Made by a program: the position numbers and the translations under genes | From: RGIG1918 sp045536045 | GTDB taxonomy: Bacteria; Cyanobacteriota; Vampirovibrionia; Gastranaerophilales; Gastranaerophilaceae | Length of the DNA stretch: 5,782 bases | Assembly (NCBI GenBank): GCA_045536045.1 | Contig: JAZSMU010000114.1 | Coordinates: 1-5,782 of the forward strand | Direction: 5' to 3' | The notes under the pieces: generated by a model | What the model was told of the DNA's origin: nothing | What the model saw: only the letters and a program-made list of their open reading frames with translations | The model's database searches: none | Part shown: one piece after another, positions 1-5,725 of the stretch | Layout: the number at the start of each line of letters is the position of its first letter | Numbering within the stretch: position 1 is the first letter of the stretch

Positions 1-28
1 AAAAAATCCCCAAAAAGCAAAATATCGC

Positions 29-56
29 TTGCATTTAAATATTTATGTAATAATAT
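29..56 (+). promoter_or_regulatory. Candidate sigma70-type promoter ahead of infA
   Basis: A TTGCAT hexamer (29-34) is followed after 16 bases by TAATAT (51-56). An overlapping alternative -10 is AATAAT at 49-54, preceded by TG (46-47) like an extended -10. Transcription would start near 61-63, giving a leader of under 30 bases before infA. The stretch is very A+T-rich, so chance matches are likely. The gene upstream lies outside the window, and infA may simply be read through from an upstream ribosomal protein operon. Positions 1-28 show nothing else that can be interpreted. Confidence 0.35.
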
Positions 57-77
57 CGTTTTAAGTAGTGCCAAAAA

Positions 78-83
78 GAAAGG
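78..83 (+). promoter_or_regulatory. Shine-Dalgarno that fixes the infA start
   Basis: GAAAGG lies five bases before the ATG at 89 and matches the AAAGG-type sites used by the neighbouring genes. It lies downstream of the in-frame GTG at 68, so it supports initiation at 89 rather than at 68. Confidence 0.7.
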
Positions 84-88
84 TAAAA

Positions 89-307
89 ATGGCGAAAGAC
101 GATGTAATTGAATTTGAAGGAACAATTCTAGAAGCACTTCCAAGTGCAATGTTTAGGGTTGAACTAGAAAACGGACATGAAATATTAGCTCATGTTTCAG
201 GAAAAATTAGAAAAAATTTCATCAGAATTTTGCCAGGAGACACAGTAAAAGTTGAAATGACTCCATATGACCTAACTAGAGGCAGAATTACATTTAGAAT
301 GAAGTAG
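89..307 (+). CDS. infA: Translation initiation factor IF-1
   Basis: IF-1 is a small cytoplasmic OB-fold protein that binds the A site of the 30S subunit and helps IF-2 and IF-3 assemble the initiation complex. From the ATG at 89 the product is 72 residues, exactly the usual IF-1 length, and nearly every conserved block is visible: MAKDD at the N-terminus, FRVELENGHE, AHVSGK, the IRKNFIRILPGD loop and the ending TPYDLTRGRITFR. An in-frame GTG at 68 would add seven basic residues (VPKRKVK) before the family's conserved MAK start; the Shine-Dalgarno at 78-83 and the family alignment favour 89. It is the first gene of the apparent unit and is followed after 15 bases by rpmJ, the common bacterial order. 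Identification is essentially certain. Confidence 0.97.
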   Translation: MAKDDVIEFEGTILEALPSAMFRVELENGHEILAHVSGKIRKNFIRILPGDTVKVEMTPYDLTRGRITFRMK

Positions 308-322
308 GCAAAGGGTATAAAA

Positions 323-436
323 ATGAAAGTAAGAGCATCAGTAAAACCTATGTGTAAAGATTGCCAAGTTATTAAAAGACGTGGCAGAGTTACAGTTGTT
401 TGTAAACACCCAAAACACAAACAAAGACAAGGTTAA
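323..436 (+). CDS. rpmJ: 50S ribosomal protein L36 (zinc-ribbon form)
   Basis: This 37-residue gene encodes L36, the smallest 50S protein, which binds 23S rRNA. It starts MKVRASVKPMC and ends with the family signature KHKQRQG. The zinc-ribbon ligands are all present at C11, C14, C27 and H32 with the standard spacing (CxxC, 12 residues, C, 4 residues, H), so this is the zinc-binding paralogue rather than the cysteine-free one. AAGGG at 311-315 sits seven bases before the ATG. It lies between infA and rpsM, the canonical position in many bacteria. Length and composition are normal. The gene is easily missed because of its size, but identity is secure. Confidence 0.96.
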   Translation: MKVRASVKPMCKDCQVIKRRGRVTVVCKHPKHKQRQG

Positions 437-460
437 TTAATTATTATTAGGAGAAAATAA

Positions 461-829
461 ATGGCAAGATTGGCTGGGGTTGATTTACCCCGTAACAAAA
501 GAATAATCGTAGGTTTAACTTACATCTTTGGAATTGGACCAACAAGAAGTGCAAAAATTCTTGACGCTTGTGGCATTTCATATGATTTAAGAACAGACGA
601 TTTAACAGAAGACGACATCAGAAAATTGAGAGATGAAATTTCTCACTACTCAATTGAAGGTGATTTAAAACGTGAAATCACAATGAACATCAAACGCTTG
701 GGCGAAATTGGTTCATTCAGAGGAATGAGACACAAAAGACAACTTCCTTGCAGAGGTCAAAGAACAAAAACTAATGCAAGAACAAGAAGAGGCAAAAAAT
801 CAGGCCCAATCGCTAACAAGAAGAAATAA
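461..829 (+). CDS. rpsM: 30S ribosomal protein S13
   Basis: S13 sits in the head of the 30S subunit, contacts the P-site tRNA through its C-terminal tail and forms bridges to the 50S subunit. The 122-residue product is of normal length and opens MARLAGVDLPRNKRI. It has the helix-two-turn-helix region with YIFGIGPTRSAKIL (about 22-35), then the family signature around IGSFRGMRHKRQLPCRGQRT (83-102), and a basic tail (NARTRRGKKSGPIANKKK) expected to reach the decoding region. The usual valine of LPVRGQRT is cysteine here, a mild change. AGGAG at 449-453 lies seven bases before the ATG. In Escherichia coli this gene heads the alpha operon, whose translation is repressed by S4 at a pseudoknot near the rpsM start. 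No convincing pseudoknot can be seen in the 24-base gap here. Confidence 0.97.
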   Translation: MARLAGVDLPRNKRIIVGLTYIFGIGPTRSAKILDACGISYDLRTDDLTEDDIRKLRDEISHYSIEGDLKREITMNIKRLGEIGSFRGMRHKRQLPCRGQRTKTNARTRRGKKSGPIANKKK

Positions 830-845
830 TTAAAGGAAGAAGATA

Positions 846-1232
846 ATGGCTAAACCAACAAAAACTAAAAAGAAAGAAAGAAAGAATGTATTGCAAGGTG
901 TAGTTCATATTCAAAGCACCTTCAACAATACCATTGTTACTTCAACTGACACTCAAGGCAACTCAATTGCTTGGGCTTCAGCTGGTGCGTGTGGCTTTAA
1001 AGGTGCTAGAAAAGGCACTCCATTTGCAGCACAATCTGCAGCAGAAATCGTTGCTAAAAAGTCAATTGACCAAGGCATGAAAAAAGTTGAAGTTTATATT
1101 AAAGGTCCCGGTTCAGGTCGAGAAACGGCAATTAGAGCTATCCAAGCTGCAGGTCTTGAAATTACATTAATTAAAGATGTAACTCCAATTCCTCACAACG
1201 GATGCAGACCACCTAAGAAACGTAGAGTATAA
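846..1232 (+). CDS. rpsK: 30S ribosomal protein S11
   Basis: S11 lies on the platform of the 30S subunit and contacts 16S rRNA near the E site. The 128-residue product has a lysine-rich N-terminus (about 1-15), then GVVHIQSTFNNTIVT (18-32), the WASAGACGFKGARKGTPFAAQ block (43-63) and the C-terminal signature VTPIPHNGCRPPKKRRV (112-128). All of these match the S11 family closely and the length is standard. AAAGGA at 832-837 precedes the ATG by eight bases, and the gap after rpsM is 16 bases. It belongs to the same transcript as rpsM and rpsD. Nothing is unusual in the sequence. Confidence 0.97.
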   Translation: MAKPTKTKKKERKNVLQGVVHIQSTFNNTIVTSTDTQGNSIAWASAGACGFKGARKGTPFAAQSAAEIVAKKSIDQGMKKVEVYIKGPGSGRETAIRAIQAAGLEITLIKDVTPIPHNGCRPPKKRRV

Positions 1233-1249
1233 GATAAGGAACTCAAAAA

Positions 1250-1852
1250 ATGGCTAGATACAAAGGACCTACAAATAAATTATATAGAAACTTTGGCGTT
1301 GTTGATTTATCTAATAGAAAATTAGCTACATCAATGCGTTCAAATCATTCAGGTCAACATGGTGCAAACAGAAAAAAACTTTCTGACTATGCATTACACT
1401 TGAATGAAAAACAAAAAATCAGAATGACTTATTTAGTTTCTGAAAAACAATTTGCAAAATATTACAATAAAGCATCAAGAAAAAATGGCGTTACAGGTAC
1501 AATTCTTCTTCAAATGCTTGAATCAAGACTAGATAACGTAATCTTTAGAGCTGGTTTTGCAATTACAAGAAAACAATCAAGACAAATCGTTAATCACGGA
1601 CATGTTCTTGTAAATGGCAAAAGAGTTGATATTCCATCATACTTATTAAAAGAAGGTGATGTTGTTACAATTCAAGCAAAAAGCTCAGAATTTATTAAAA
1701 CTGTTCAAGATTCAATTGACTTAGCTCTTGCATATGCTTGGTTATCAGTTGATGCAAAAGCTCAAAAAGTTGTATTTGAAAGAATTCCTGCTCGCGAAGA
1801 GCTTGATCCTAATTTCAAAGAACAACTCGTAATTGAGTACTATTCAAAATAG
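1250..1852 (+). CDS. rpsD: 30S ribosomal protein S4 (cysteine-free form)
   Basis: S4 is a primary 16S rRNA binder that nucleates 30S body assembly and, in many bacteria, represses its own operon. The 200-residue product starts MARYKGP. It contains GQHG (36-39), the YALHLNEKQKIRMTYLVSEKQF stretch broken here as YALHLNEKQK (47-56) then VSEKQF (63-68), LLQMLESRLDNVIFR (86-100) and an S4 RNA-binding domain (about 92-155) with RKQSRQIVNHGHVLVNGKRV. The C-terminus EQLVIEYYSK is typical. There are no cysteines, so the N-terminal zinc knuckle of some S4 proteins is absent. AAGGA at 1236-1240 is nine bases upstream of the ATG. Placement between rpsK and rpoA is the alpha-operon order of proteobacteria and clostridia; cyanobacteria usually keep rpsD elsewhere. 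Confidence 0.97.
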   Translation: MARYKGPTNKLYRNFGVVDLSNRKLATSMRSNHSGQHGANRKKLSDYALHLNEKQKIRMTYLVSEKQFAKYYNKASRKNGVTGTILLQMLESRLDNVIFRAGFAITRKQSRQIVNHGHVLVNGKRVDIPSYLLKEGDVVTIQAKSSEFIKTVQDSIDLALAYAWLSVDAKAQKVVFERIPAREELDPNFKEQLVIEYYSK

Positions 1853-1882
1853 TTAGAATTCAGGATTAAGGAGAAAAAATTA

Positions 1883-2860
1883 ATGGAACTTAAAATTAAA
1901 AATACAAGCACAACAACTTCATCAGACGGAGCTCAATACGGCAAATTTGTCATTGAACCACTTGATAGAGGTTTCGGTGCTACAATAGGTAACTCATTAA
2001 GAAGAGTTTTATTGTCAAGCCTAGAAGGTGCTGCAGTTACATCTGTTAGAATTGAAGGCATCACTCACGAATTTATTTCAATTCCTGGTGTTGTTGAAGA
2101 TGTAATTGATATCATCCTAAACTTAAAAGGCTTAGTATTTAAAGTTGAATCAAATGATGTTCATCATTTAAGAATTGATACAACTAAACCAGGACCTGTT
2201 TTAGCTTCTGATATTGAGCTTCCAGCAGGCGTAAAAGTTGTTAACCCAGACCACGTTATTTGCACATTGGCAGACGGTGGCTCACTTCACGCAGACTTAG
2301 TTGTTGAAGTTGGCAAAGGTTATATAACTCAAGAAATTACAAAAGAATTAAGAGGCTCAATGCCAATTGATATGCTTCCAATTGACGCATCATTTATGCC
2401 AATTAAAAGAGTTAGCTATCTTGTAGAACCAACTCGTGTAGGTGATGTTCTTGACTATGACAAACTTACTATTGAAATTTGGTCAAATGGTTCAGTTGAT
2501 GTTAACTATGCTTTAAGCAAAGCTGCATCATTACTAATTGAACACTTCATGCAAATTGCTTCTATCACAGGCAAACCACAAATTGCTGAAACTGTTGAAG
2601 AAGTTGCTGTTGAAGCTCCAAAAGAAGATGAACCAGCGTTCACAATTGAAGATTTGGAATTATCAGTTAGAGCTTATAACTGCTTAAAAAGAGCAAGCAT
2701 AAACTCTATGGCTGAACTTCTTAAAAAATCAGAACATGATTTATTGAACATTAAAAACTTCGGTAAAAAATCTTCTGATGAAGTTATTGAAAAACTTCAT
2801 GAATTTGGTCTTGACTTACAACCAAATCCTGAAGGAATTGACGACTTAGAATTAATATAA
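1883..2860 (+). CDS. rpoA: DNA-directed RNA polymerase alpha subunit
   Basis: Alpha dimerises to scaffold beta and beta' in RNA polymerase, and its C-terminal domain reads UP elements and contacts activators. The 325-residue product has the usual length. The N-terminal assembly domain (about 1-230) shows EPLDRGFGATIGNSLRRVLL (25-44), EGAAVTSVRIEG and GKGYI (144-148). An acidic linker follows (about 235-252). The C-terminal domain (about 253-313) keeps the residues that, in E. coli alpha, touch DNA: R263, N266, C267, G294, K296, S297 and E300, two positions lower than in E. coli. UP-element recognition should therefore be intact. A short tail (PNPEGIDDLELI) ends the protein. AAGGAG at 1868-1873 lies nine bases before the ATG. 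The N-terminal domain wording resembles cyanobacterial alpha, by memory rather than by search. Confidence 0.98.
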   Translation: MELKIKNTSTTTSSDGAQYGKFVIEPLDRGFGATIGNSLRRVLLSSLEGAAVTSVRIEGITHEFISIPGVVEDVIDIILNLKGLVFKVESNDVHHLRIDTTKPGPVLASDIELPAGVKVVNPDHVICTLADGGSLHADLVVEVGKGYITQEITKELRGSMPIDMLPIDASFMPIKRVSYLVEPTRVGDVLDYDKLTIEIWSNGSVDVNYALSKAASLLIEHFMQIASITGKPQIAETVEEVAVEAPKEDEPAFTIEDLELSVRAYNCLKRASINSMAELLKKSEHDLLNIKNFGKKSSDEVIEKLHEFGLDLQPNPEGIDDLELI

Positions 2861-2875
2861 GAAAAGGAATAAAAA

Positions 2876-3304
2876 ATGAGACACCAATGCAAAAGACATA
2901 AATTAGGAAGGGCGCAAGACCAAAGAAACGCATTATTGCGTGCTCTTGCAACTGAATTATTTGTGCATGGCGAAATTAAAACAACTATGGCAAAAGCAAA
3001 AGCTTTAAAACCATATGCTGAATCAATTATCACTTTTGCTAAAAAAGGTGATGTTGCTGCTAGACGTCAAGTTGTTAAAAAGATATACGACAAAGAATTT
3101 GATAAGTATATCAATCTTGAAACAGGTGAAGTTGTAGATTCTTTAAAAGAAGGCGAAAAACTTCCTAAACTTACTGTTTTAAGACAGCTATTTACCGTTA
3201 TTGGCAAAAAATATGCTTCAAGAAATGGTGGATACACAAAAATCTTCAGACTTCCTCCAAGAAGAGGGGATGGTTCTGAAATGGCGTTAATTCAACTTTC
3301 ATAA
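2876..3304 (+). CDS. rplQ: 50S ribosomal protein L17 with internal insertion
   Basis: L17 binds 23S rRNA near the peptide exit tunnel. The 142-residue product starts with the family hallmark MRHQCKRHKLGR and carries LLRALATELFVHGEIKTT (20-37), AKALKPYAESIITFAKKGD (41-59) and the C-terminal signature YASRNGGYTKIFRLPPRRGD (113-132). Many bacterial L17 proteins are about 115-130 residues and end soon after this signature. Compared from memory with E. coli L17, about 26 extra residues fall at roughly 73-99, a mixed-charge segment containing INLETGEVVDSLKEGEKLPK. AAAAGGA at 2862-2868 precedes the ATG by seven bases. truA starts only three bases after the stop codon, so the two are probably translationally coupled. 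Identity is certain; the role of the insertion is unknown. Confidence 0.97.
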   Translation: MRHQCKRHKLGRAQDQRNALLRALATELFVHGEIKTTMAKAKALKPYAESIITFAKKGDVAARRQVVKKIYDKEFDKYINLETGEVVDSLKEGEKLPKLTVLRQLFTVIGKKYASRNGGYTKIFRLPPRRGDGSEMALIQLS

Positions 3305-3307
3305 TTA

Positions 3308-4078
3308 ATGAAAAGATATTTAGCGAAAATCAGATACTTGGGACTAAATTATAATGGCTCTCAAAAACAAGACCAAAATTTAGAACCAAAACAAAGAACC
3401 ATTCAGAATGAGCTAGAAAATGCTCTTCGCACTTTGACAAAAAGAAATATTAGCACTATTTTCCAAGGAAGAACGGATGCAAAAGTGAGTGCTTACGCCC
3501 AAACTCTGCATTTTGATATGGATGATGAAATAGAAAATATTCAAAAATTTATCTATTCTCTAAATTCAATTCTTCCAAATGATATCGTAGTTTTTGAGAT
3601 AATTCCTGTGGAGAGCAATTTCCACGCACAAATGAGTGCAAAATACAGGCATTATCAATATAAAATTCGTTCTTCAAAGACTAAATCACCATTTGATTTG
3701 AATGTTTTTTATATGCACGAAGACTTAGATATTACAAGACTCAATAAAATGCTTAGTTTTATTGTTGGCGAACATGATTTTAGTGCTTTTAAATCTAAAT
3801 CCGACAACCCTGCAAAAATCTGCAAAATCTTTAAAGCTGAAGCTAAAAAAGATGGCGAATATGTCCTTATAGACATAATTGGAAACAGATTTTTGTATAA
3901 TATGGTTCGCACCATAGTCGGAACAATATTGAGAATAGAAAAAACTTCAAAAGACCCCGAACTTTTTGAAACAATTCTAAACTCAAAAATGAGGTCAAAA
4001 GCCTATGAAACAATTGATGCCATTGGGCTAACATTGGTTGAAGTAGGTTATGACAATAGGTATGAAACATTACAGTAG
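3308..4078 (+). CDS. truA: tRNA pseudouridine(38-40) synthase TruA, divergent motifs
   Basis: TruA isomerises uridines 38-40 in the anticodon stem-loop of many tRNAs to pseudouridine. The 256-residue length is typical. The catalytic aspartate is D57 in GRTDAKVSA (54-62), where most TruA proteins have GRTDAGVHA. The R-x-Y-x-Y block is present as RHYQY (114-118), and FLYNMVRTIVGT (195-206) retains the conserved arginine R201. The N-terminal block reads LNYNGSQKQ where the family usually has a YDGT-F-GWQ-Q pattern, and the C-terminal AGPTAPP-GL block is replaced by AYETIDAIGL (232-241). Function as TruA is likely because the catalytic core and the rplQ-truA-rplM-rpsI context agree, but the protein has drifted. 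There is no Shine-Dalgarno before the ATG, which lies three bases after rplQ, suggesting reinitiation. Confidence 0.9.
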   Translation: MKRYLAKIRYLGLNYNGSQKQDQNLEPKQRTIQNELENALRTLTKRNISTIFQGRTDAKVSAYAQTLHFDMDDEIENIQKFIYSLNSILPNDIVVFEIIPVESNFHAQMSAKYRHYQYKIRSSKTKSPFDLNVFYMHEDLDITRLNKMLSFIVGEHDFSAFKSKSDNPAKICKIFKAEAKKDGEYVLIDIIGNRFLYNMVRTIVGTILRIEKTSKDPELFETILNSKMRSKAYETIDAIGLTLVEVGYDNRYETLQ

Positions 4079-4090
4079 AAAGGTAAATAA

Positions 4091-4531
4091 ATGAAAACTT
4101 ACAGTGCAAAACCGCTAGAAGTTGAAAGAAAATGGTATTTAATTGATGCCGAAGGTCAACGCCTTGGTAGGCTAGCAGTTGTTATTGCCGACATTTTGAG
4201 AGGTAAAAACAAACCACAATATACTCCAAATGTTGACACAGGTGATTTTGTTGTAGTTATCAATGCTGACAAAATTGTTGTTTCAGGCAAAAAAGAAACT
4301 GACAAAATCTACTACCATCACACAGGTTATGTTGGACATCTTAAATCTGAATCTTTCCAAGATTTAATGAAAAAAGATGCTAGAAAACCATTAGAAAAGG
4401 CTGTTAAAGGTATGCTTCAACACAACACTTTAGGTGATACTCAATTCCAAAAGCTTAAAGTTTATGCTGGTCCAAATCATCCACATGAAGCTCAAAAGCC
4501 TATAGCTTATGAAATTAAAGGAGATAAATAA
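4091..4531 (+). CDS. rplM: 50S ribosomal protein L13
   Basis: L13 is an early-assembly 23S rRNA-binding protein of the 50S subunit. The 146-residue product shows WYLIDAEGQRLGRLA (15-29), the GKNKPQYTPNVDTGDFVVVINA stretch split as GKNKPQYTPN (38-47) and DTGDFVVVINADKI (49-62), and the family signature VKGMLQHNTLGD (105-116) with KVYAGPNHPHEAQKP (123-137). Length is within the usual 140-150 residues. The normally proline-containing GMLP is GMLQ, a small change. AAAGG at 4079-4083 immediately follows the truA stop and lies seven bases before the ATG. The stop codon overlaps the rpsI start by one base (TAATG). L13 and S9 are nearly always encoded together, which fits this layout. Confidence 0.97.
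   Translation: MKTYSAKPLEVERKWYLIDAEGQRLGRLAVVIADILRGKNKPQYTPNVDTGDFVVVINADKIVVSGKKETDKIYYHHTGYVGHLKSESFQDLMKKDARKPLEKAVKGMLQHNTLGDTQFQKLKVYAGPNHPHEAQKPIAYEIKGDK
4517..4523 (+). promoter_or_regulatory. Shine-Dalgarno of rpsI embedded in the end of rplM
   Basis: AAAGGAG is the longest Shine-Dalgarno match seen in the window. It lies within the last codons of rplM and seven bases before the rpsI ATG at 4531. Together with the one-base TAATG overlap it ties rpsI initiation to rplM translation. Confidence 0.75.
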
Positions 4532-4935
4532 TGGCAGTTAAGAGTAACAATGAAATTGTTAAAACAGGCAGAAGAAAATGCTCAATAGCTGTTGCTAAAC
4601 TTGTTAAAGGTAAAGGCAAAATTATCGTTAACGGCAAAACACTTAAAGGATATTTTGGCAACAGACCTACTCTTGAAATGATGATTTTCAGACCACTTGT
4701 TCTAACAGAAAACGAAAATAAATTTGATATCAGAGTTCGTGCAGTTGGTGGTGGTGTTTCAGCTCAAGCTGGTGCTATCAGACACGCAATTTCAAGAGCT
4801 TTGGTTGAAGTTTCTGAAGATTTTAAACCTGTTCTTAAACAAGAAGGTCTATTAACTAGAGACCCAAGAGTTAAAGAACGCAAAAAATACGGTAGAAAAA
4901 GAGCTAGAAAACGCTTCCAATTCTCTAAGAGATAA
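4531..4935 (+). CDS. rpsI: 30S ribosomal protein S9
   Basis: S9 lies in the 30S head and its C-terminal arginine tail reaches the P-site tRNA anticodon stem-loop. The 134-residue product has the N-terminal signature TGRRKCSIA (12-20), then KGKGKIIVNGKTLKGYF (26-42), the GGGVSAQAGAIRHAISRALV signature (73-92) and the basic end LLTRDPRVKERKKYGRKRAR (107-126) followed by KRFQFSKR. The terminal SKR, which contacts tRNA, is intact. Length is close to the usual 130. It overlaps rplM by one base and is followed by a 36-base gap to rplI. Nothing unusual is visible. Confidence 0.97.
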   Translation: MAVKSNNEIVKTGRRKCSIAVAKLVKGKGKIIVNGKTLKGYFGNRPTLEMMIFRPLVLTENENKFDIRVRAVGGGVSAQAGAIRHAISRALVEVSEDFKPVLKQEGLLTRDPRVKERKKYGRKRARKRFQFSKR

Positions 4936-4971
4936 TTTTCTAGGCTTAATACAGAAATTAAAGGTGAAATT

Positions 4972-5478
4972 ATGCAAATTATACTTAAAGAAGATATTCA
5001 AAACTTGGGCGAAGTTGGCGATATCGTAACTGTTAAAGACGGTTATGCTAGAAACTACCTTCTTCCAAACAATATGGCAATTATGGCAACAAAAGGTGCT
5101 TTAGTTGCTAGAGAAAGAGATATTGCTAGAATTAAAGCTAAATCTGAAAAATTACACGCAGAAGCTCTTGCAACTGCTGAAAAATTAGAACAATTAGGTT
5201 CTATCACACTTTCTGCTAAAGCTGGTGAATCTGGCAAATTATTCGGAACAATTACAACTAAAAAACTTGCTGAAGAACTTTTAGCAAAAACTGAAATTGA
5301 AGTTGATAGAAAAACAATTACATTAGACAACCCAATCAACAAAGTTGGCGAATATTTAATGACAATTAAATTGACTTCAAAAGTTAAAGCTTCAGTTAAA
5401 GTTATTGTTGAAGCTTCTGAAACAGTTAAAGAATCTATTGTTGAAGAAGTTGAAGAAAAAGCTGAAGAAGCAGTTTAA
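4972..5478 (+). CDS. rplI: 50S ribosomal protein L9 with acidic C-terminal tail
   Basis: L9 binds 23S rRNA at the base of the L1 stalk with its N-terminal domain and extends a long helix and a second domain away from the ribosome; it is linked to reading-frame fidelity. The 168-residue product opens MQIILKEDIQNLGEVGDIV and contains the family signature GDIVTVKDGYARNYLLPNN (16-34). Next come the connecting helix (about 42-75), rich in A, E, K and R, and a C-terminal domain (about 78-148) with GKLFGTITTKKLAEEL. The usual length is about 147-150 residues; the extra 20 are a glutamate-rich tail (about 149-168). AAAGGTG at 4960-4966 precedes the ATG. rplI is more often found with rpsF-rpsR or dnaB, so its place after rpsI is notable. 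It is the last gene before the terminator. Confidence 0.96.
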   Translation: MQIILKEDIQNLGEVGDIVTVKDGYARNYLLPNNMAIMATKGALVARERDIARIKAKSEKLHAEALATAEKLEQLGSITLSAKAGESGKLFGTITTKKLAEELLAKTEIEVDRKTITLDNPINKVGEYLMTIKLTSKVKASVKVIVEASETVKESIVEEVEEKAEEAV

Positions 5479-5496
5479 TTTTCAAAAAATATTATT

Positions 5497-5522
5497 AAAG
5501 CAGGCTTTATGCCTGCTTTTTT
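5497..5522 (+). terminator. Rho-independent terminator after rplI
   Basis: AAAGCAGGC (5497-5505), a five-base loop TTTAT, and GCCTGCTTT (5511-5519) form a perfect nine-pair stem that runs into six T residues (5517-5522). It starts 18 bases after the rplI stop and closes the long ribosomal protein unit. There is no matching A-run directly upstream of the stem, so it works best for the + strand. Confidence 0.92.
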
Positions 5523-5562
5523 AGTTTAAATGAGGGATTTTTCTTTTTGTTTAAAATTTCAC

Positions 5563-5590
5563 TTGAAAATATCCATTTATTAGGTATTAT
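5563..5590 (+). promoter_or_regulatory. Candidate sigma70 promoter for the tRNA transcript
   Basis: TTGAAA (5563-5568) is followed after 16 bases by TATTAT (5585-5590), each one mismatch from consensus. Transcription would start near 5597, about 135 bases before the tRNA 5' end. The primary transcript would then include the tRNA mimic, the hairpin and the anti-tRNA segment as a long 5' leader. The position between the terminator and the tRNA gene is sensible, but A+T-rich sequence makes false matches common. Confidence 0.45.
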
Positions 5591-5619
5591 TGAATAGTGA
5601 CCCAAAAGTCATCGACAAT

Positions 5620-5646
5620 TAAATAATGCGCTTGTAGCTCAGCTGG
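5620..5646 (+). repeat. 27-bp direct repeat, copy 1: truncated tRNA-Arg 5' end (tRNA mimic)
   Basis: This segment is identical to 5726-5752. It comprises eight leader bases (TAAATAAT) and the first 19 bases of the tRNA (GCGCTTGTAGCTCAGCTGG, 5628-5646). After 5646 the resemblance to a tRNA stops: the D-stem is not closed and there is no recognisable anticodon or T arm. It is therefore a tRNA fragment or mimic rather than a gene. Such an exact match points to a recent event or to selection on the sequence. Confidence 0.9.
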
Positions 5647-5649
5647 CAC

Positions 5650-5681
5650 GGTTTGATATTTTACAAAGTAAAATTCAAATC
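5650..5681 (+). repeat. A+T-rich hairpin between the repeat copies
   Basis: GGTTTGA (5650-5656), a bulged T at 5657 and ATTTTAC (5658-5664) pair with GTAAAAT (5668-5674) and TCAAATC (5675-5681) around an AAA loop. That gives 14 pairs, one of them G-T, with a single bulge. A competing inverted repeat, GATATTTT (5655-5662) with AAAATATC (5689-5696), pairs perfectly over eight bases. No T-run follows, so it is not a standard terminator. Confidence 0.6.
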
Positions 5682-5687
5682 TATATA
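5660..5687 (+). promoter_or_regulatory. Weak internal promoter candidate nearer the tRNA
   Basis: TTTACA (5660-5665) and TATATA (5682-5687) are separated by 16 bases. A start near 5694 would yield a tRNA leader of about 40 bases without the mimic. The match to the -10 consensus is only four of six, and the site overlaps the hairpin, so it is given as an alternative to the 5563-5590 promoter. Confidence 0.2.
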
Positions 5688-5695
5688 GAAAATAT

Positions 5696-5715
5696 CTCTA
5701 TCCAGCCGTTGCAAG
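5696..5715 (-). repeat. Degenerate inverted copy of the tRNA 5' half (anti-tRNA segment)
   Basis: Read on the - strand this 20-base segment resembles tRNA positions 5737-5758. CTCTATCCAGC (5696-5706) is exactly complementary to GCTGGATAGAG (5748-5758), and GTTGCAAG (5708-5715) can pair with CTTGTAGC (5737-5744) with two G-T pairs. Total pairing is 19 base pairs with one small internal loop (TCA opposite C). The same segment pairs with the upstream mimic (5631-5638 and 5642-5646) over 13 base pairs. It matches the real tRNA further than the mimic does. Confidence 0.7.
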
Positions 5716-5725
5716 AAATGAAAAC

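Noticed and set aside
68..88. In-frame GTG at 68 as the infA start
   Set aside because: It would add seven basic residues before the conserved MAK start of IF-1, has no ribosome-binding site, and the GAAAGG at 78-83 serves the ATG at 89.
437..460. S4-binding pseudoknot upstream of rpsM for alpha-operon autoregulation
   Set aside because: The gap is only 24 A+T-rich bases and no nested pairing like the E. coli pseudoknot could be built.
2797..5342. Minus-strand open frames opposite rplQ, truA and rplI
   Set aside because: They are opposite strongly conserved genes, have no ribosome-binding sites or recognisable domains, and arise from the A+T-rich codon use of the + strand.
5628..5715. First tRNA-like copy as a complete tandem tRNA gene
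   Set aside because: Only the first 19 bases match. The D-stem partner, a seven-base anticodon loop and a closed T-arm cannot be found, and no 3' acceptor strand completes pairing with GCGCTTG.
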